Positions 1 through 7,902 of a DNA stretch of 21,327 nt are shown here, one piece after another. A program made the translations under genes and the position numbers. The notes under the pieces were generated by a model. The model saw only the letters and a list, made by a program, of their open reading frames with translations. It was not told the origin of the DNA and did not search any database. How positions within the stretch are numbered: the first letter of the stretch is position 1; each line of letters opens with the position of its first letter. The stretch is from a virus, in IMG/VR virus record IMGVR_UViG_3300021964_000667, positions 1 to 21,327 of that record. One strand, 5' to 3'.

Positions 1-1590
1 GAAAACGTAGTAGACGATACTGGTTTCGATAGTGATCAAGTTGTTGCTATTATTAATGAAAATAGCTCAGGAGGTGGTGGGGTTCTTTCTATTGACGCTG
101 ATGATAATATCATTAGTTCAAATACCACTAGCGCCATTACCGCTGGTTCTGGACTAAGTAATATTAGTATTGGTTCTTCTGCAGGCGATGCAATTACTAC
201 TGGTGATTATAACATCAATATAGGTTATGAAGCAGGAAGTGAAACTACTACTCAAAGCGGTCAAGTTAATATTGGTTATCAAGCTGGAAACGGTGGAGTT
301 GGTAACTATGGAGGATCAGTAAATATTGGTTATGCAGCTTCAGGCGGCACCGCTGCTTTTACAAGTTCAACCGCGGTAGGTTATTATGCGAATAACAACG
401 GTGGGCAAAACGTAGTAGCTGTTGGTAGAGAAGCTGGTAAGAATACAAATGATAACGGCACATATGTAGGCGCTTATGCTGGTTCAGAATTAGTTGGTAC
501 AGACGTAACAGCAGTAGGTTACCAAGCTTCTAGATGGTCGACAGCCGGTGATTATAGTGTTGCTGTGGGTACAAATGCAGGTTATCGAAAGACTGGTAAT
601 TACAACGTACATATAGGTTGGAAAGCTGGTGGTTATACCGGTAGTGATGCGTCAGGTGTTGGTCTTGTAGCTATAGGAGCTGGCGCCAACGGTGGTCTTA
701 CAACAGGTAGTGGACAATTACGTGATTATGGTATAGCTATAGGTTACGGAGCAGCTGACGGTCACCAATGGAATAACCCTGTTGGTCAAACATATGGTCA
801 AATTTATATTGGTGCTTTTTGTGGCTCAAGAATGCAAAATGACAATGGTAACGTTGGTATTGGAAACCAGGTTTTTCAGTCAACTGCAGTCACACAAATG
901 AATTGTAATTATAGCGTGGGTATTGGAGGAAGAAACTTTAACACTTACACTAGTACTGGCGTTAACACTTCGAGGCATGTTGCTATAGGATTTCAAGCTG
1001 GCCAGTACTGTTATAGTGGTTTTGATAATGTTTATGTAGGTTACGACGCTGGTAGAAACACATCAACAGGTAGTGGTAATACATACATAGGGAAAGGAGC
1101 TGGCGGAAATACAAACCTTTCGAATTCTGTTGTTGTAGGATATAATTTAACAGCAAAAGGTAACAATACAGGTTATATCGGAGGCTCATCTGGTATCTAT
1201 AACGAGATTAATTCTAACACATGGCAAACTGTATCAGATGAAAGAATTAAAACCAATATAACAGCATATACCAACGGTCTTAATAAATTAGATCTTATAA
1301 ACGTTAAAACTTTTAACTATAAATCAGATTCTGAAATTGCAATTGACAACCCTGAGTTAGCAGATAGTGATGGTAATGTTAATGTTTCTTTAAACACTGA
1401 AAAAACTGTAGTTGGTCTTATTGCTCAAGAATTAGAAACAGTTTTACCTAATAGTGTTTCAGAAGGTATTAATGGTATCAAATCAATCAACACTGATGAG
1501 CTAGTATGGGTAATGTTGAATTCAATTAAAGAACTTAAAGCATTAAACGAAGCTTTGACCGCTAGAGTAGAAACATTGGAGAACAATTAA
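1..1590 (+). CDS. Tail fibre/adhesin with C-terminal Peptidase_S74 chaperone, 5' partial
   Basis: Frame 1 is open from the first base, so the gene begins upstream. By comparison with the next gene only about 45 N-terminal residues are missing. The visible protein starts with a DSDQVV segment and a Gly-rich linker. It then carries roughly 19 short repeats of the form (I/V)G-x-x-A-G (IGYEAG, IGYQAG, VGYDAG and similar), which resemble the head repeats of trimeric adhesins and suggest a beta-rolled trimeric shaft. The end is a Peptidase_S74 intramolecular chaperone starting at SDERIKTNI (codon at 1234), with VVGLIAQELE and a final helix ending LENN. In that family the domain helps the fibre trimerise and then cleaves itself off just before the Ser; here that would release about 118 residues. 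The next ATG overlaps the stop codon. The role as host-recognition fibre is inferred; the S74 call is strong. Confidence 0.85.
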   Translation, partial: ENVVDDTGFDSDQVVAIINENSSGGGGVLSIDADDNIISSNTTSAITAGSGLSNISIGSSAGDAITTGDYNINIGYEAGSETTTQSGQVNIGYQAGNGGVGNYGGSVNIGYAASGGTAAFTSSTAVGYYANNNGGQNVVAVGREAGKNTNDNGTYVGAYAGSELVGTDVTAVGYQASRWSTAGDYSVAVGTNAGYRKTGNYNVHIGWKAGGYTGSDASGVGLVAIGAGANGGLTTGSGQLRDYGIAIGYGAADGHQWNNPVGQTYGQIYIGAFCGSRMQNDNGNVGIGNQVFQSTAVTQMNCNYSVGIGGRNFNTYTSTGVNTSRHVAIGFQAGQYCYSGFDNVYVGYDAGRNTSTGSGNTYIGKGAGGNTNLSNSVVVGYNLTAKGNNTGYIGGSSGIYNEINSNTWQTVSDERIKTNITAYTNGLNKLDLINVKTFNYKSDSEIAIDNPELADSDGNVNVSLNTEKTVVGLIAQELETVLPNSVSEGINGIKSINTDELVWVMLNSIKELKALNEALTARVETLENN

Positions 1591-2984
1591 TGTCAACCAG
1601 GTATATACGATCAAATACAAAATCAAAATCTAGAATATTATCTCTCTTAATTGCAGATGATGGTGGTATTGAAAAAGCAGCTGTATCAGCTTTAGATTCT
1701 GATCAAGTTATATCTGTTATTAATGAAACCAGTTCCGGTTTTGATTCAGATCAGGTTGTTGCTATTATTGATGAAAATCCATCTCACCCAACCATTAGTG
1801 CAGCTAGTTCTGTTAACAACGGTGGTAGTTATTTTATTCAAGACATTACACTAGATGATAATGGTCACGTGACCGCAATCGCATCAGCGCTTGGTGGTGC
1901 AGGAACCCTGGGTAGTTATGTCAAGATCAATTCTACTAGTACAGCTGCATCTGCTACAGGTGGAGATGCAATTGCAATTGGTGAGAATGCAAAAGCTATA
2001 CAAGCAAGTGAAATCACAATTGGTAGCTTTGCAGGAGCCACAGTAACAGGTAGTTTTTATGGTGTGAATGTAGGTTATTATGCTGGACATCATAATAAAG
2101 GTAATTACAGCATCGCCATTGGCTATCAAGCTATGGGTAATCAATATAATTATACCGGTCAGACAGGTGCAAACAATATAGCGATTGGCAAGCTAGCTAT
2201 GACAACAAATACCGGTTCCAGTGGTAATGGTAACGTTGCAATTGGAGGTACAGACCATCTGACGGGAAATTTAGGCGTAATCACGTCTGGAAGTTTAAAC
2301 GTTGCTATAGGACAAAATGTAGGGCGGTTGATCACTACTGGTAGCGAGAATACACTTATAGGGACTTATAACGGAAACCATATTACAACCGGTAGTCGGA
2401 ACCTTGTAGTAGGACGTAATAATTTTAACAATTTGAATACTGGTAATGATAATATTTTAATCGGTGGAAGCTGTGGGCTTACGTCCGGACGATCTAGTGC
2501 AATTGTTATAGGTAATTCCTTGTATGACAAAGGTCAAAACACCGCCTATATTGGCGGTTCGACTGGAGCATACAATCAAGCAAATTCTTCGAGTTGGTCA
2601 ACAACATCAGATCAACGTATTAAGACCAATGTAACAGATTACACGACTGGTCTAACAATCCTTGATCAGGTAGATGTAAAAACTTACAACTATCTTTCTG
2701 ACTCTGATATTGCTACAGCGCATCCAGAATTAGCAGATAGCGATGGATTGGTTCATGAAAACCTTGATACAACTAAAACTGTTGTTGGTCTTATGGCTCA
2801 AGATCTCGAAACCTTGCTTCCAAATTCAGTTACTACAAGAGAAAATGGTATTAAGTCTGTTAACAAAGATGAACTGTTCTGGGTAATGTTAAACAGTATT
2901 AAAGAACTTAAAGCATTAAACGATGCTTTGACTGCATCAAACGAAGCTTTAACTGTTAGGGTTGAAGCATTGGAGAACAATTAA
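1590..2984 (+). CDS. Tail fibre/adhesin with Peptidase_S74 chaperone (paralogue of preceding gene)
   Basis: 464 residues. The start ATG overlaps the previous TAA by one base, and a TGGAG Shine-Dalgarno lies at 1577-1581 inside the preceding Leu-Glu-Asn-Asn codons. The N-terminus (about residues 1-30) is short and basic. It is followed by two DSDQV segments, a spacer, then (A/I)IG-type repeats at about residues 125-320 such as AIGENA, IGSFAG and VGYYAG, again like YadA-type head repeats. The S74 chaperone begins at SDQRIKTNV (codon at 2607) and runs to the end, with VVGLMAQDLE and a terminal helix that repeats its last segment (ALNDALTASNEALTVRVEAL). Autocleavage would free about 125 residues. 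The chaperone is highly similar to that of the upstream gene, whereas the shaft repeats differ, which fits a duplicated and diverging receptor-binding fibre. Target receptor unknown. Confidence 0.87.
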   Translation: MSTRYIRSNTKSKSRILSLLIADDGGIEKAAVSALDSDQVISVINETSSGFDSDQVVAIIDENPSHPTISAASSVNNGGSYFIQDITLDDNGHVTAIASALGGAGTLGSYVKINSTSTAASATGGDAIAIGENAKAIQASEITIGSFAGATVTGSFYGVNVGYYAGHHNKGNYSIAIGYQAMGNQYNYTGQTGANNIAIGKLAMTTNTGSSGNGNVAIGGTDHLTGNLGVITSGSLNVAIGQNVGRLITTGSENTLIGTYNGNHITTGSRNLVVGRNNFNNLNTGNDNILIGGSCGLTSGRSSAIVIGNSLYDKGQNTAYIGGSTGAYNQANSSSWSTTSDQRIKTNVTDYTTGLTILDQVDVKTYNYLSDSDIATAHPELADSDGLVHENLDTTKTVVGLMAQDLETLLPNSVTTRENGIKSVNKDELFWVMLNSIKELKALNDALTASNEALTVRVEALENN

Positions 2985-4762
2985 TGTCATCATCTAGAAC
3001 TAGATTGCTAGCATCGTTATTAAACGAATCAAATATTATTAAACCAAGCTTAGCACCTGCGTCATTAGAGGCGGGTAACGTTACTACATATTCATCTATC
3101 GACTCTCTACCATTAACAGGTAACACAAACGGGGATCAAGCTTTAATTACTTCCACAAATACATTGTATATTTTTAGTAATGGTTGGTATAAGATTGCTT
3201 TAATTAACTCTACACCATATTGGTCAACAGAAGCTGCTTCTAGTTATGATTTAAGTACAACAGGTGCATCAACCGTTATTACTATTTTAGCAACTGATAG
3301 CGAAGGTGTTCCTATTACATATACAGCTACAACAGATTCTGATTTTAATCAAATTGCAACTGTTACAAAAGATTCTGATAATGGTAGAACATTTACCATT
3401 ATACCTACAGATAGTGAGAACGGTCTTGCTGTAGCAGGTTCAGGAATTATTACGTTTAAAGCATCAGATGGTGTTAATTTAGTTTCAACATTAAGTACTT
3501 TTAGTATTACTTTTGATCCCAATTGGGCAAATCCTACTGGAACAAAGTTGGCAGTATCAAATCTATCCGCGGCTGATAGATATGGATTCAGTGTTGCAAT
3601 AAGCGGTGATGGTAATTATGCTATTGTTGGTTCTGAAAGGGAAGATACAGGAGGTGGTGATCGCGGCGGTGCCTATATCTATCTTAGATCTGGATCCTCG
3701 TGGTCAGAGCAGGCTCTTATACAAGCATCTGATGCTGCAAACGGTGACTACTTTGGAACTAGTGTATCAATCAGTACAAATGGAACTTATGCTATTGCGG
3801 GTGCATATGGAGTTGGCACTTTTGTAGGTGCAGCTTATGTTTTCACTAGGTCTGGTTCAACTTGGACGCAGCAAGCTAAGTTGACTGCATCAGATGCGCA
3901 AACTAGTGATTATTTTGGTGAACTTGTAGCAATAAGCGGTGATGGTAATTATGCTATTGTTGGAGCACAGTACGAAGATGGCGGATCGGGTGATCCAGCA
4001 TTGGATGCTGGTGCAGTGTATGTCTATGTAAGATCTGGTTCTAGTTGGTCAGAACAAGCAATATTGAGAGCATCTGATGCAGAAGCATCTGATCGTTTTG
4101 GCAATTCCATAGAAATAAATTCTGATGGCTCTTATATTATAGTTGGCGCGCGGTTGGAAGACACAACCTTTAGTGGGGCTGGTTCTGCATACATCTTTAC
4201 AAGATCTGGATCTACCTGGACACAACAGGCAAAGATTCAAGCTTCTAATGCTGGAGATGGCGACGGATTTGGTTATAGTGTTGCAATAAGCGGTGATGGT
4301 AATTATGCTATTAGTGGTGCTTTTTTCGAAGACACTGGAGGCAGTAATACTGGTTCAGCTTATATTTTCTCCCGATCCGGATCTACTTGGACTCAACAGC
4401 AACAGATTCAATCAACAAATGTTAATGATAATGATAGGTTTGGAACATGCGTATCTATGAATTCAGATGGTACTTATGTGGTAGTCGGCGCTGGTGATGC
4501 GCATATTGATAGTGACGGCATCAACAATATTGTTGATACTGGTCAAGGATATATCTTTAAAAGAGATGGTTCAACTTGGTCGCAGGTTGGTGTATTAACA
4601 GCACCTGATGCACAAGCATATGATAATCTTGGAGGGACAAGCCGTGCAGCTTCAATAAGTGATGATGGAGCATATGCAATTTTAGGTGCATGGAATGAAG
4701 ACGGTGGAGCAGGTGATCCATTATCTAATGCCGGTGCTGCATATATCTTCGAAGCAGGTTAA
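2984..4762 (+). CDS. Structural adhesin: cadherin/Ig-like domain plus seven-bladed FG-GAP-type propeller
   Basis: 592 residues. The ATG overlaps the previous stop in the same TTAATG arrangement, with TGGAG upstream. Residues 1-20 form a short N-terminal segment (RTRLLASLL). Residues about 33-78 form a compact module (YSSIDSLPLTGNTNG...GWYKIALIN), and about 80-178 a cadherin/Ig-like domain with GVPITYT and ASDGVNL. From about 195 to the end there are seven repeats with the pattern D-x-F-G-x-S-V-x-I-x-x-D-G-x-Y-A-I-x-G-A, ending in (A/S)Y(I/V)F-x-R-S-G-S-x-W. These look like FG-GAP blades, and seven is the number of a closed propeller. The integrin-type DxDxDG calcium loop is not evident. There is no signal peptide or enzyme motif. 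A virion surface protein, probably binding host glycans or proteins, is inferred from position and domain type. Confidence 0.75.
   Translation: MSSSRTRLLASLLNESNIIKPSLAPASLEAGNVTTYSSIDSLPLTGNTNGDQALITSTNTLYIFSNGWYKIALINSTPYWSTEAASSYDLSTTGASTVITILATDSEGVPITYTATTDSDFNQIATVTKDSDNGRTFTIIPTDSENGLAVAGSGIITFKASDGVNLVSTLSTFSITFDPNWANPTGTKLAVSNLSAADRYGFSVAISGDGNYAIVGSEREDTGGGDRGGAYIYLRSGSSWSEQALIQASDAANGDYFGTSVSISTNGTYAIAGAYGVGTFVGAAYVFTRSGSTWTQQAKLTASDAQTSDYFGELVAISGDGNYAIVGAQYEDGGSGDPALDAGAVYVYVRSGSSWSEQAILRASDAEASDRFGNSIEINSDGSYIIVGARLEDTTFSGAGSAYIFTRSGSTWTQQAKIQASNAGDGDGFGYSVAISGDGNYAISGAFFEDTGGSNTGSAYIFSRSGSTWTQQQQIQSTNVNDNDRFGTCVSMNSDGTYVVVGAGDAHIDSDGINNIVDTGQGYIFKRDGSTWSQVGVLTAPDAQAYDNLGGTSRAASISDDGAYAILGAWNEDGGAGDPLSNAGAAYIFEAG
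3596..4312 (+). repeat. Three identical 30-bp segments in alternate propeller blades
   Basis: The same 30 bases occur at 3596-3625, 3929-3958 and 4283-4312, 333 and 354 nt apart. They encode AISGDGNYAI in blades 1, 3 and 5; the even blades have different codons and residues. The spacing equals two blades, so the unit of duplication seems to be a blade pair. Identity at the DNA level indicates recent duplication or recombination between copies. Confidence 0.85.
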
Positions 4763-4765
4763 TCA

Positions 4766-6511
4766 ATGACAAAAGCTCGTACCATAGCAGGTCTTACTAA
4801 TATAGACAATACCGGTCTTAAAGCAGTTAGGTTTTCTCCTCCTGCAGGATCAGTAGCTGTTTATAGTACTATAGACGATTTACCTTTGTCAGGCAACACA
4901 AATGGTCAACAAGCTCTAATTACAGCTAGTAATTCTTTATACATATGGGATAGCGGTTGGTATAGGATTGCTATTATTAATGACTTTAACCCTCAATGGA
5001 TTATAGAGCCTGACAGTACATATAGTCTTGCTATTAACGGTACATCAACAACTATTACTTTAGTAGCTACTGATAGTGATAACATACCTATTTTATATTC
5101 TGTTATTACTGATAGCGATTTTGATTCGATTGCAACTATCTCTCATGATTCAGATAATCATAACGTATGGACAGTAGTACCTCTTGATAGTGAAAACGGT
5201 CTAGCTGTTGGTGGTACAGGTACAGTTACATTTAAAGCATCAGATGGTGTTAATTTAGTTTCTGCTTTAAGTACATTTACATTATCATTTGGTCCTAATT
5301 GGTCTGCACCCACTGAAAGTATTATTCGCCATCCAAATCCATCATCAGTTGATATGTTAGGGATGTCAACAAAGTTAAACAATGATGCAACATATCTTAT
5401 TGCATCTTTAGCTAATAAAAAAACTGGTGGTATTTTTACGCGGTCGGGATCAACTTGGACCTTACAAGATGAAATTTCCTTTACAAACTCTGGTATTATC
5501 TATGAAGCTACTATAAGCGATAATGCTGAATATGCTATTATTTCATCCTATGCTTATTTGGGTGATTCGCAAGACGTTTCCCTCGCTGGTGGAGCCTGGG
5601 TATTTACCAGATCCGGATCTAATTGGTCATTCCAATCAAGTCTTTACCAGGACAGTCTAATCAGTAACGGAAGGTTTGGATCTTCTGTCGCGTTAAACAG
5701 TGATGGAACTTATGCGTTTGTTGGTGAACCCTACGTCGGAGCAGATCATGTGTATGTTTATACTCGATCCGGATCTACATGGACAAAACAAGCTAAACTA
5801 CAAGCTTCGAATTACAGTGCAACTGATAACTTTGGTTTCTCTATTGATATAAACCCGGATGCTACCTATATTATTGTTGGCGCGCCATTTGAAGACTCGC
5901 CAGGTATAACTAATGCAGGTGCAGCTTATATCTTTACAAGATCTGGTTCTACTTGGACAGAACAAGCAATATTAAGAGCATCTGATGCACAAGCTAGTGA
6001 TAATTTTGGAAGCTGTGTTGCTGTATCGTCAGACTCAACATATGCTGTTATTGGTGCGCCATTTGAAGACGGTGGAGCAGGTGATCCAATATCTGATGCT
6101 GGTGCAGCATATATCTTTACAAGATCAGGTTCTACTTGGACACAACAAGCTAAGTTAGTAGCATCAGATCCAGGAGCAAATGATCGGTTTGGTGCAAATG
6201 TGGATATTAACTCCGATGGAACATATGCTGTTATTAGCGCACCGTTTGAAGATGGAGGTGCTGGTGATCCATTGTCTAGCGCTGGTGCAGCTTATGTATT
6301 TGAAAGAGACGGGTCTACTTGGACTGAAGTGAAAAAAATAACTGCATCTGATGCACAAGCAAGTGATAATTTTAGCGGTAATAGTAACTATGGTAGAGCG
6401 GTTTCAATAGATTCCGATGGTTCTTATTTAGCTGTTGGTGCTTATGGTGAAGATGGAGGTGCTGGTGATCCATTGTCTAGCGCTGGTGCGGTATACATCT
6501 ATGAAGCATAA
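4766..6511 (+). CDS. Structural adhesin, second seven-bladed FG-GAP-type propeller protein
   Basis: 581 residues, starting 3 nt after the previous stop; AGCAGG at the end of that gene is the only, weak, Shine-Dalgarno. The architecture copies the preceding gene: a short N-terminus, the YSTIDDLPLSGNTNG...GWYRIAIIN module (about 32-75), a cadherin/Ig-like domain (about 80-178, IPILYS and ASDGVNL) and seven blades (about 190-581). The first two blades are degenerate and lack the FG-x-S signature; blades 4-7 are close to one another (APFEDGGAGDP, AGAAYIFTRSGSTW). The Ig-like domains of the two genes are very similar, while the blades differ more, as expected for paralogues under diversifying selection at a binding face. 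A 41-bp segment in the last two blades is an exact repeat. The gene ends the adhesin block, and the next gene has its own late promoter. Confidence 0.75.
   Translation: MTKARTIAGLTNIDNTGLKAVRFSPPAGSVAVYSTIDDLPLSGNTNGQQALITASNSLYIWDSGWYRIAIINDFNPQWIIEPDSTYSLAINGTSTTITLVATDSDNIPILYSVITDSDFDSIATISHDSDNHNVWTVVPLDSENGLAVGGTGTVTFKASDGVNLVSALSTFTLSFGPNWSAPTESIIRHPNPSSVDMLGMSTKLNNDATYLIASLANKKTGGIFTRSGSTWTLQDEISFTNSGIIYEATISDNAEYAIISSYAYLGDSQDVSLAGGAWVFTRSGSNWSFQSSLYQDSLISNGRFGSSVALNSDGTYAFVGEPYVGADHVYVYTRSGSTWTKQAKLQASNYSATDNFGFSIDINPDATYIIVGAPFEDSPGITNAGAAYIFTRSGSTWTEQAILRASDAQASDNFGSCVAVSSDSTYAVIGAPFEDGGAGDPISDAGAAYIFTRSGSTWTQQAKLVASDPGANDRFGANVDINSDGTYAVISAPFEDGGAGDPLSSAGAAYVFERDGSTWTEVKKITASDAQASDNFSGNSNYGRAVSIDSDGSYLAVGAYGEDGGAGDPLSSAGAVYIYEA
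6248..6489 (+). repeat. Exact 41-bp direct repeat in the last two blades
   Basis: Positions 6248-6288 and 6449-6489 are identical over 41 bases, both encoding EDGGAGDPLSSAGA. The copies are 201 nt apart, one blade plus an inserted loop. No synonymous change separates them, in contrast to neighbouring blades, so recent unequal recombination or gene conversion is likely. Confidence 0.9.
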
Positions 6512-6541
6512 GGTTAATTAAATACACTACATTATGATTAA

Positions 6542-6549
6542 TATAAATA
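6542..6549 (+). promoter_or_regulatory. Late promoter TATAAATA
   Basis: Exact T4-type late promoter element in the 61-nt gap between the second propeller gene and the coiled-coil gene, with 23 nt between it and the ATG at 6573. In T4 this element is read by RNA polymerase carrying gp55 and gp33 on the gp45 clamp. Confidence 0.75.
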
Positions 6550-6572
6550 TAACAATAGTAGAGTGTTAACAT

Positions 6573-7862
6573 ATGGCATATAATTTCGATTCTGAATTTT
6601 ATCCACTTATGGTCCGCGTCGAAGCGGTCGGTAAAGGTATTATCGTTGATTTTCACGAGAACGATGATTGGGAAGGTGTATTTAGAGTAAATATTGATTC
6701 TGATTACATTGTTAATCTTATTGATTCTAGATTAACTGCTTCTTTAGATTCTGAAAATGTAGAAAATATGATTAATGAGCACTCTAAGTTTACTGATTCA
6801 GATCTTAAAGTTGTTGCAGATTTACGTAACGAGGTAGATCAATTAAGAGCAGATGCTGATTCTGATACAGTTCGCATTCAGACATTACAGACAAGAGTAG
6901 ATCAACTACAAGCACTACTAGATTCAGATCAAGCTAGCTTGTTAGATATTATTATTAGACTAGATTCTGATATGATAGCGATTGCTAATTTGAAACGTAA
7001 TGCTGATTCAGATGCTAATAGAATTAAAGCTCTTGTTTCTTCTCTAGATTCAGATGGTAGATTATTAGAAAAAGTTATTCAAAACGAATTTGATTTAGCT
7101 ATTCTTAAAGCAAGCCATGACTCAGATGACTCTGATTATAGATTGAAGTTCCGCACTCTTTCGATTGACGAAGATGCAATTAACGACATTAAAGCTAGAC
7201 TCGATTCAGATGAGCTTAGAATTCAAAGTCTATCTACTAGAATTACTAGATTAGAAAATGATATTGATTCTGAGATTCTATTTACAAAAGATAGACTCAC
7301 TACAGTTAGATTAAGATTAACTAGACTAGAAGATTCTGAATATTATGATTCTGATAGAGTAGTAAGAACTATTAACCTTAATAGATTAGATTTCGCTGAT
7401 AGTGATATTCTTTATTCAGCTATTACAAAAGAAACTAATTCTCATATCACTAGAATTATTAGATTAGAAAGTCTACTCGGTGTAGGCATTGCACAAGCAG
7501 CTACAGCGTTAACTGACTCCGATCTTAATCAAGTTGAATATACTCAGACAGGATCAACTTTATCAGCTGATACTAAAGTAACTTGGTATGTTTATAGTTT
7601 AGGTGGTGGTGAAATTATTAGCAGATCCTTTACAATAGGAGCAGGTTCTAGCTTTAATCAAGTATTAAGAACTATAGTATATACAGTTAATAACGATGCT
7701 GTAGCAATGAATTATTTTGATAAGTTTATAATGGATTATGATTCAGCGTTGGATAATGACGACACTATCCACTTTAGGTTTAAATCAGGGTTTGAAGACA
7801 TGACATTTGATGCTGTCGTAGAATCATCAGCAGACAACGGTAGGTTGCTTGTCTCGCAATAA
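6573..7862 (+). CDS. Coiled-coil virion protein with heptad-phased Asp-Ser-Asp motifs
   Basis: 429 residues, own late promoter, weak Shine-Dalgarno (GTAGAG at 6558-6563). I do not recognise a named family. Residues 1-40 form a small N-terminal segment (VDFHENDDWEGVFRV). Residues about 41-300 are almost entirely helical, with many D-S-D or D-S-E triplets. Those preceded by residues 74, 95, 116, 130, 144 and 158 are all in the same heptad phase; from 116 on, each DSD heptad alternates with a fully hydrophobic a/d heptad, so the second Asp falls on core position d. A second phased block follows at 182, 210 and 231. Residues about 305-429 form a C-terminal beta-rich domain (TKVTWYVYSLGGG, TIHFRFKSGF). 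Serine codons in DSD vary (TCT, TCA, AGT), so the motif is kept at protein level. Location between fibres and sheath suggests a fibre or whisker-type tail/neck component; this is inference. Confidence 0.7.
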   Translation: MAYNFDSEFYPLMVRVEAVGKGIIVDFHENDDWEGVFRVNIDSDYIVNLIDSRLTASLDSENVENMINEHSKFTDSDLKVVADLRNEVDQLRADADSDTVRIQTLQTRVDQLQALLDSDQASLLDIIIRLDSDMIAIANLKRNADSDANRIKALVSSLDSDGRLLEKVIQNEFDLAILKASHDSDDSDYRLKFRTLSIDEDAINDIKARLDSDELRIQSLSTRITRLENDIDSEILFTKDRLTTVRLRLTRLEDSEYYDSDRVVRTINLNRLDFADSDILYSAITKETNSHITRIIRLESLLGVGIAQAATALTDSDLNQVEYTQTGSTLSADTKVTWYVYSLGGGEIISRSFTIGAGSSFNQVLRTIVYTVNNDAVAMNYFDKFIMDYDSALDNDDTIHFRFKSGFEDMTFDAVVESSADNGRLLVSQ

Positions 7863-7869
7863 GAGAAAA

Positions 7870-7877
7870 AATAAATA
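7870..7877 (+). promoter_or_regulatory. Late promoter AATAAATA
   Basis: Matches NATAAATA, the relaxed late-promoter consensus of marine T4-like phages, with 25 nt to the sheath ATG at 7903. It lies directly after the stop of the coiled-coil gene, and a separate AGGAG Shine-Dalgarno is at 7892-7896. Confidence 0.65.
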
Positions 7878-7902
7878 AAGAAAGAGTTTATAGGAGTTCA
7901 CA

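Noticed and set aside
120-1150. Repeats in the first fibre as a CRISPR or DNA repeat array
   Set aside because: The periodicity is at protein level ((I/V)G-x-x-AG) with varied codons and variable spacing.
3540-6511. Calcium-binding integrin-type loops in the propeller blades
   Set aside because: The repeated ISGDG/NSDG turns lack the full DxDxDGxxD pattern, so no metal claim is made.
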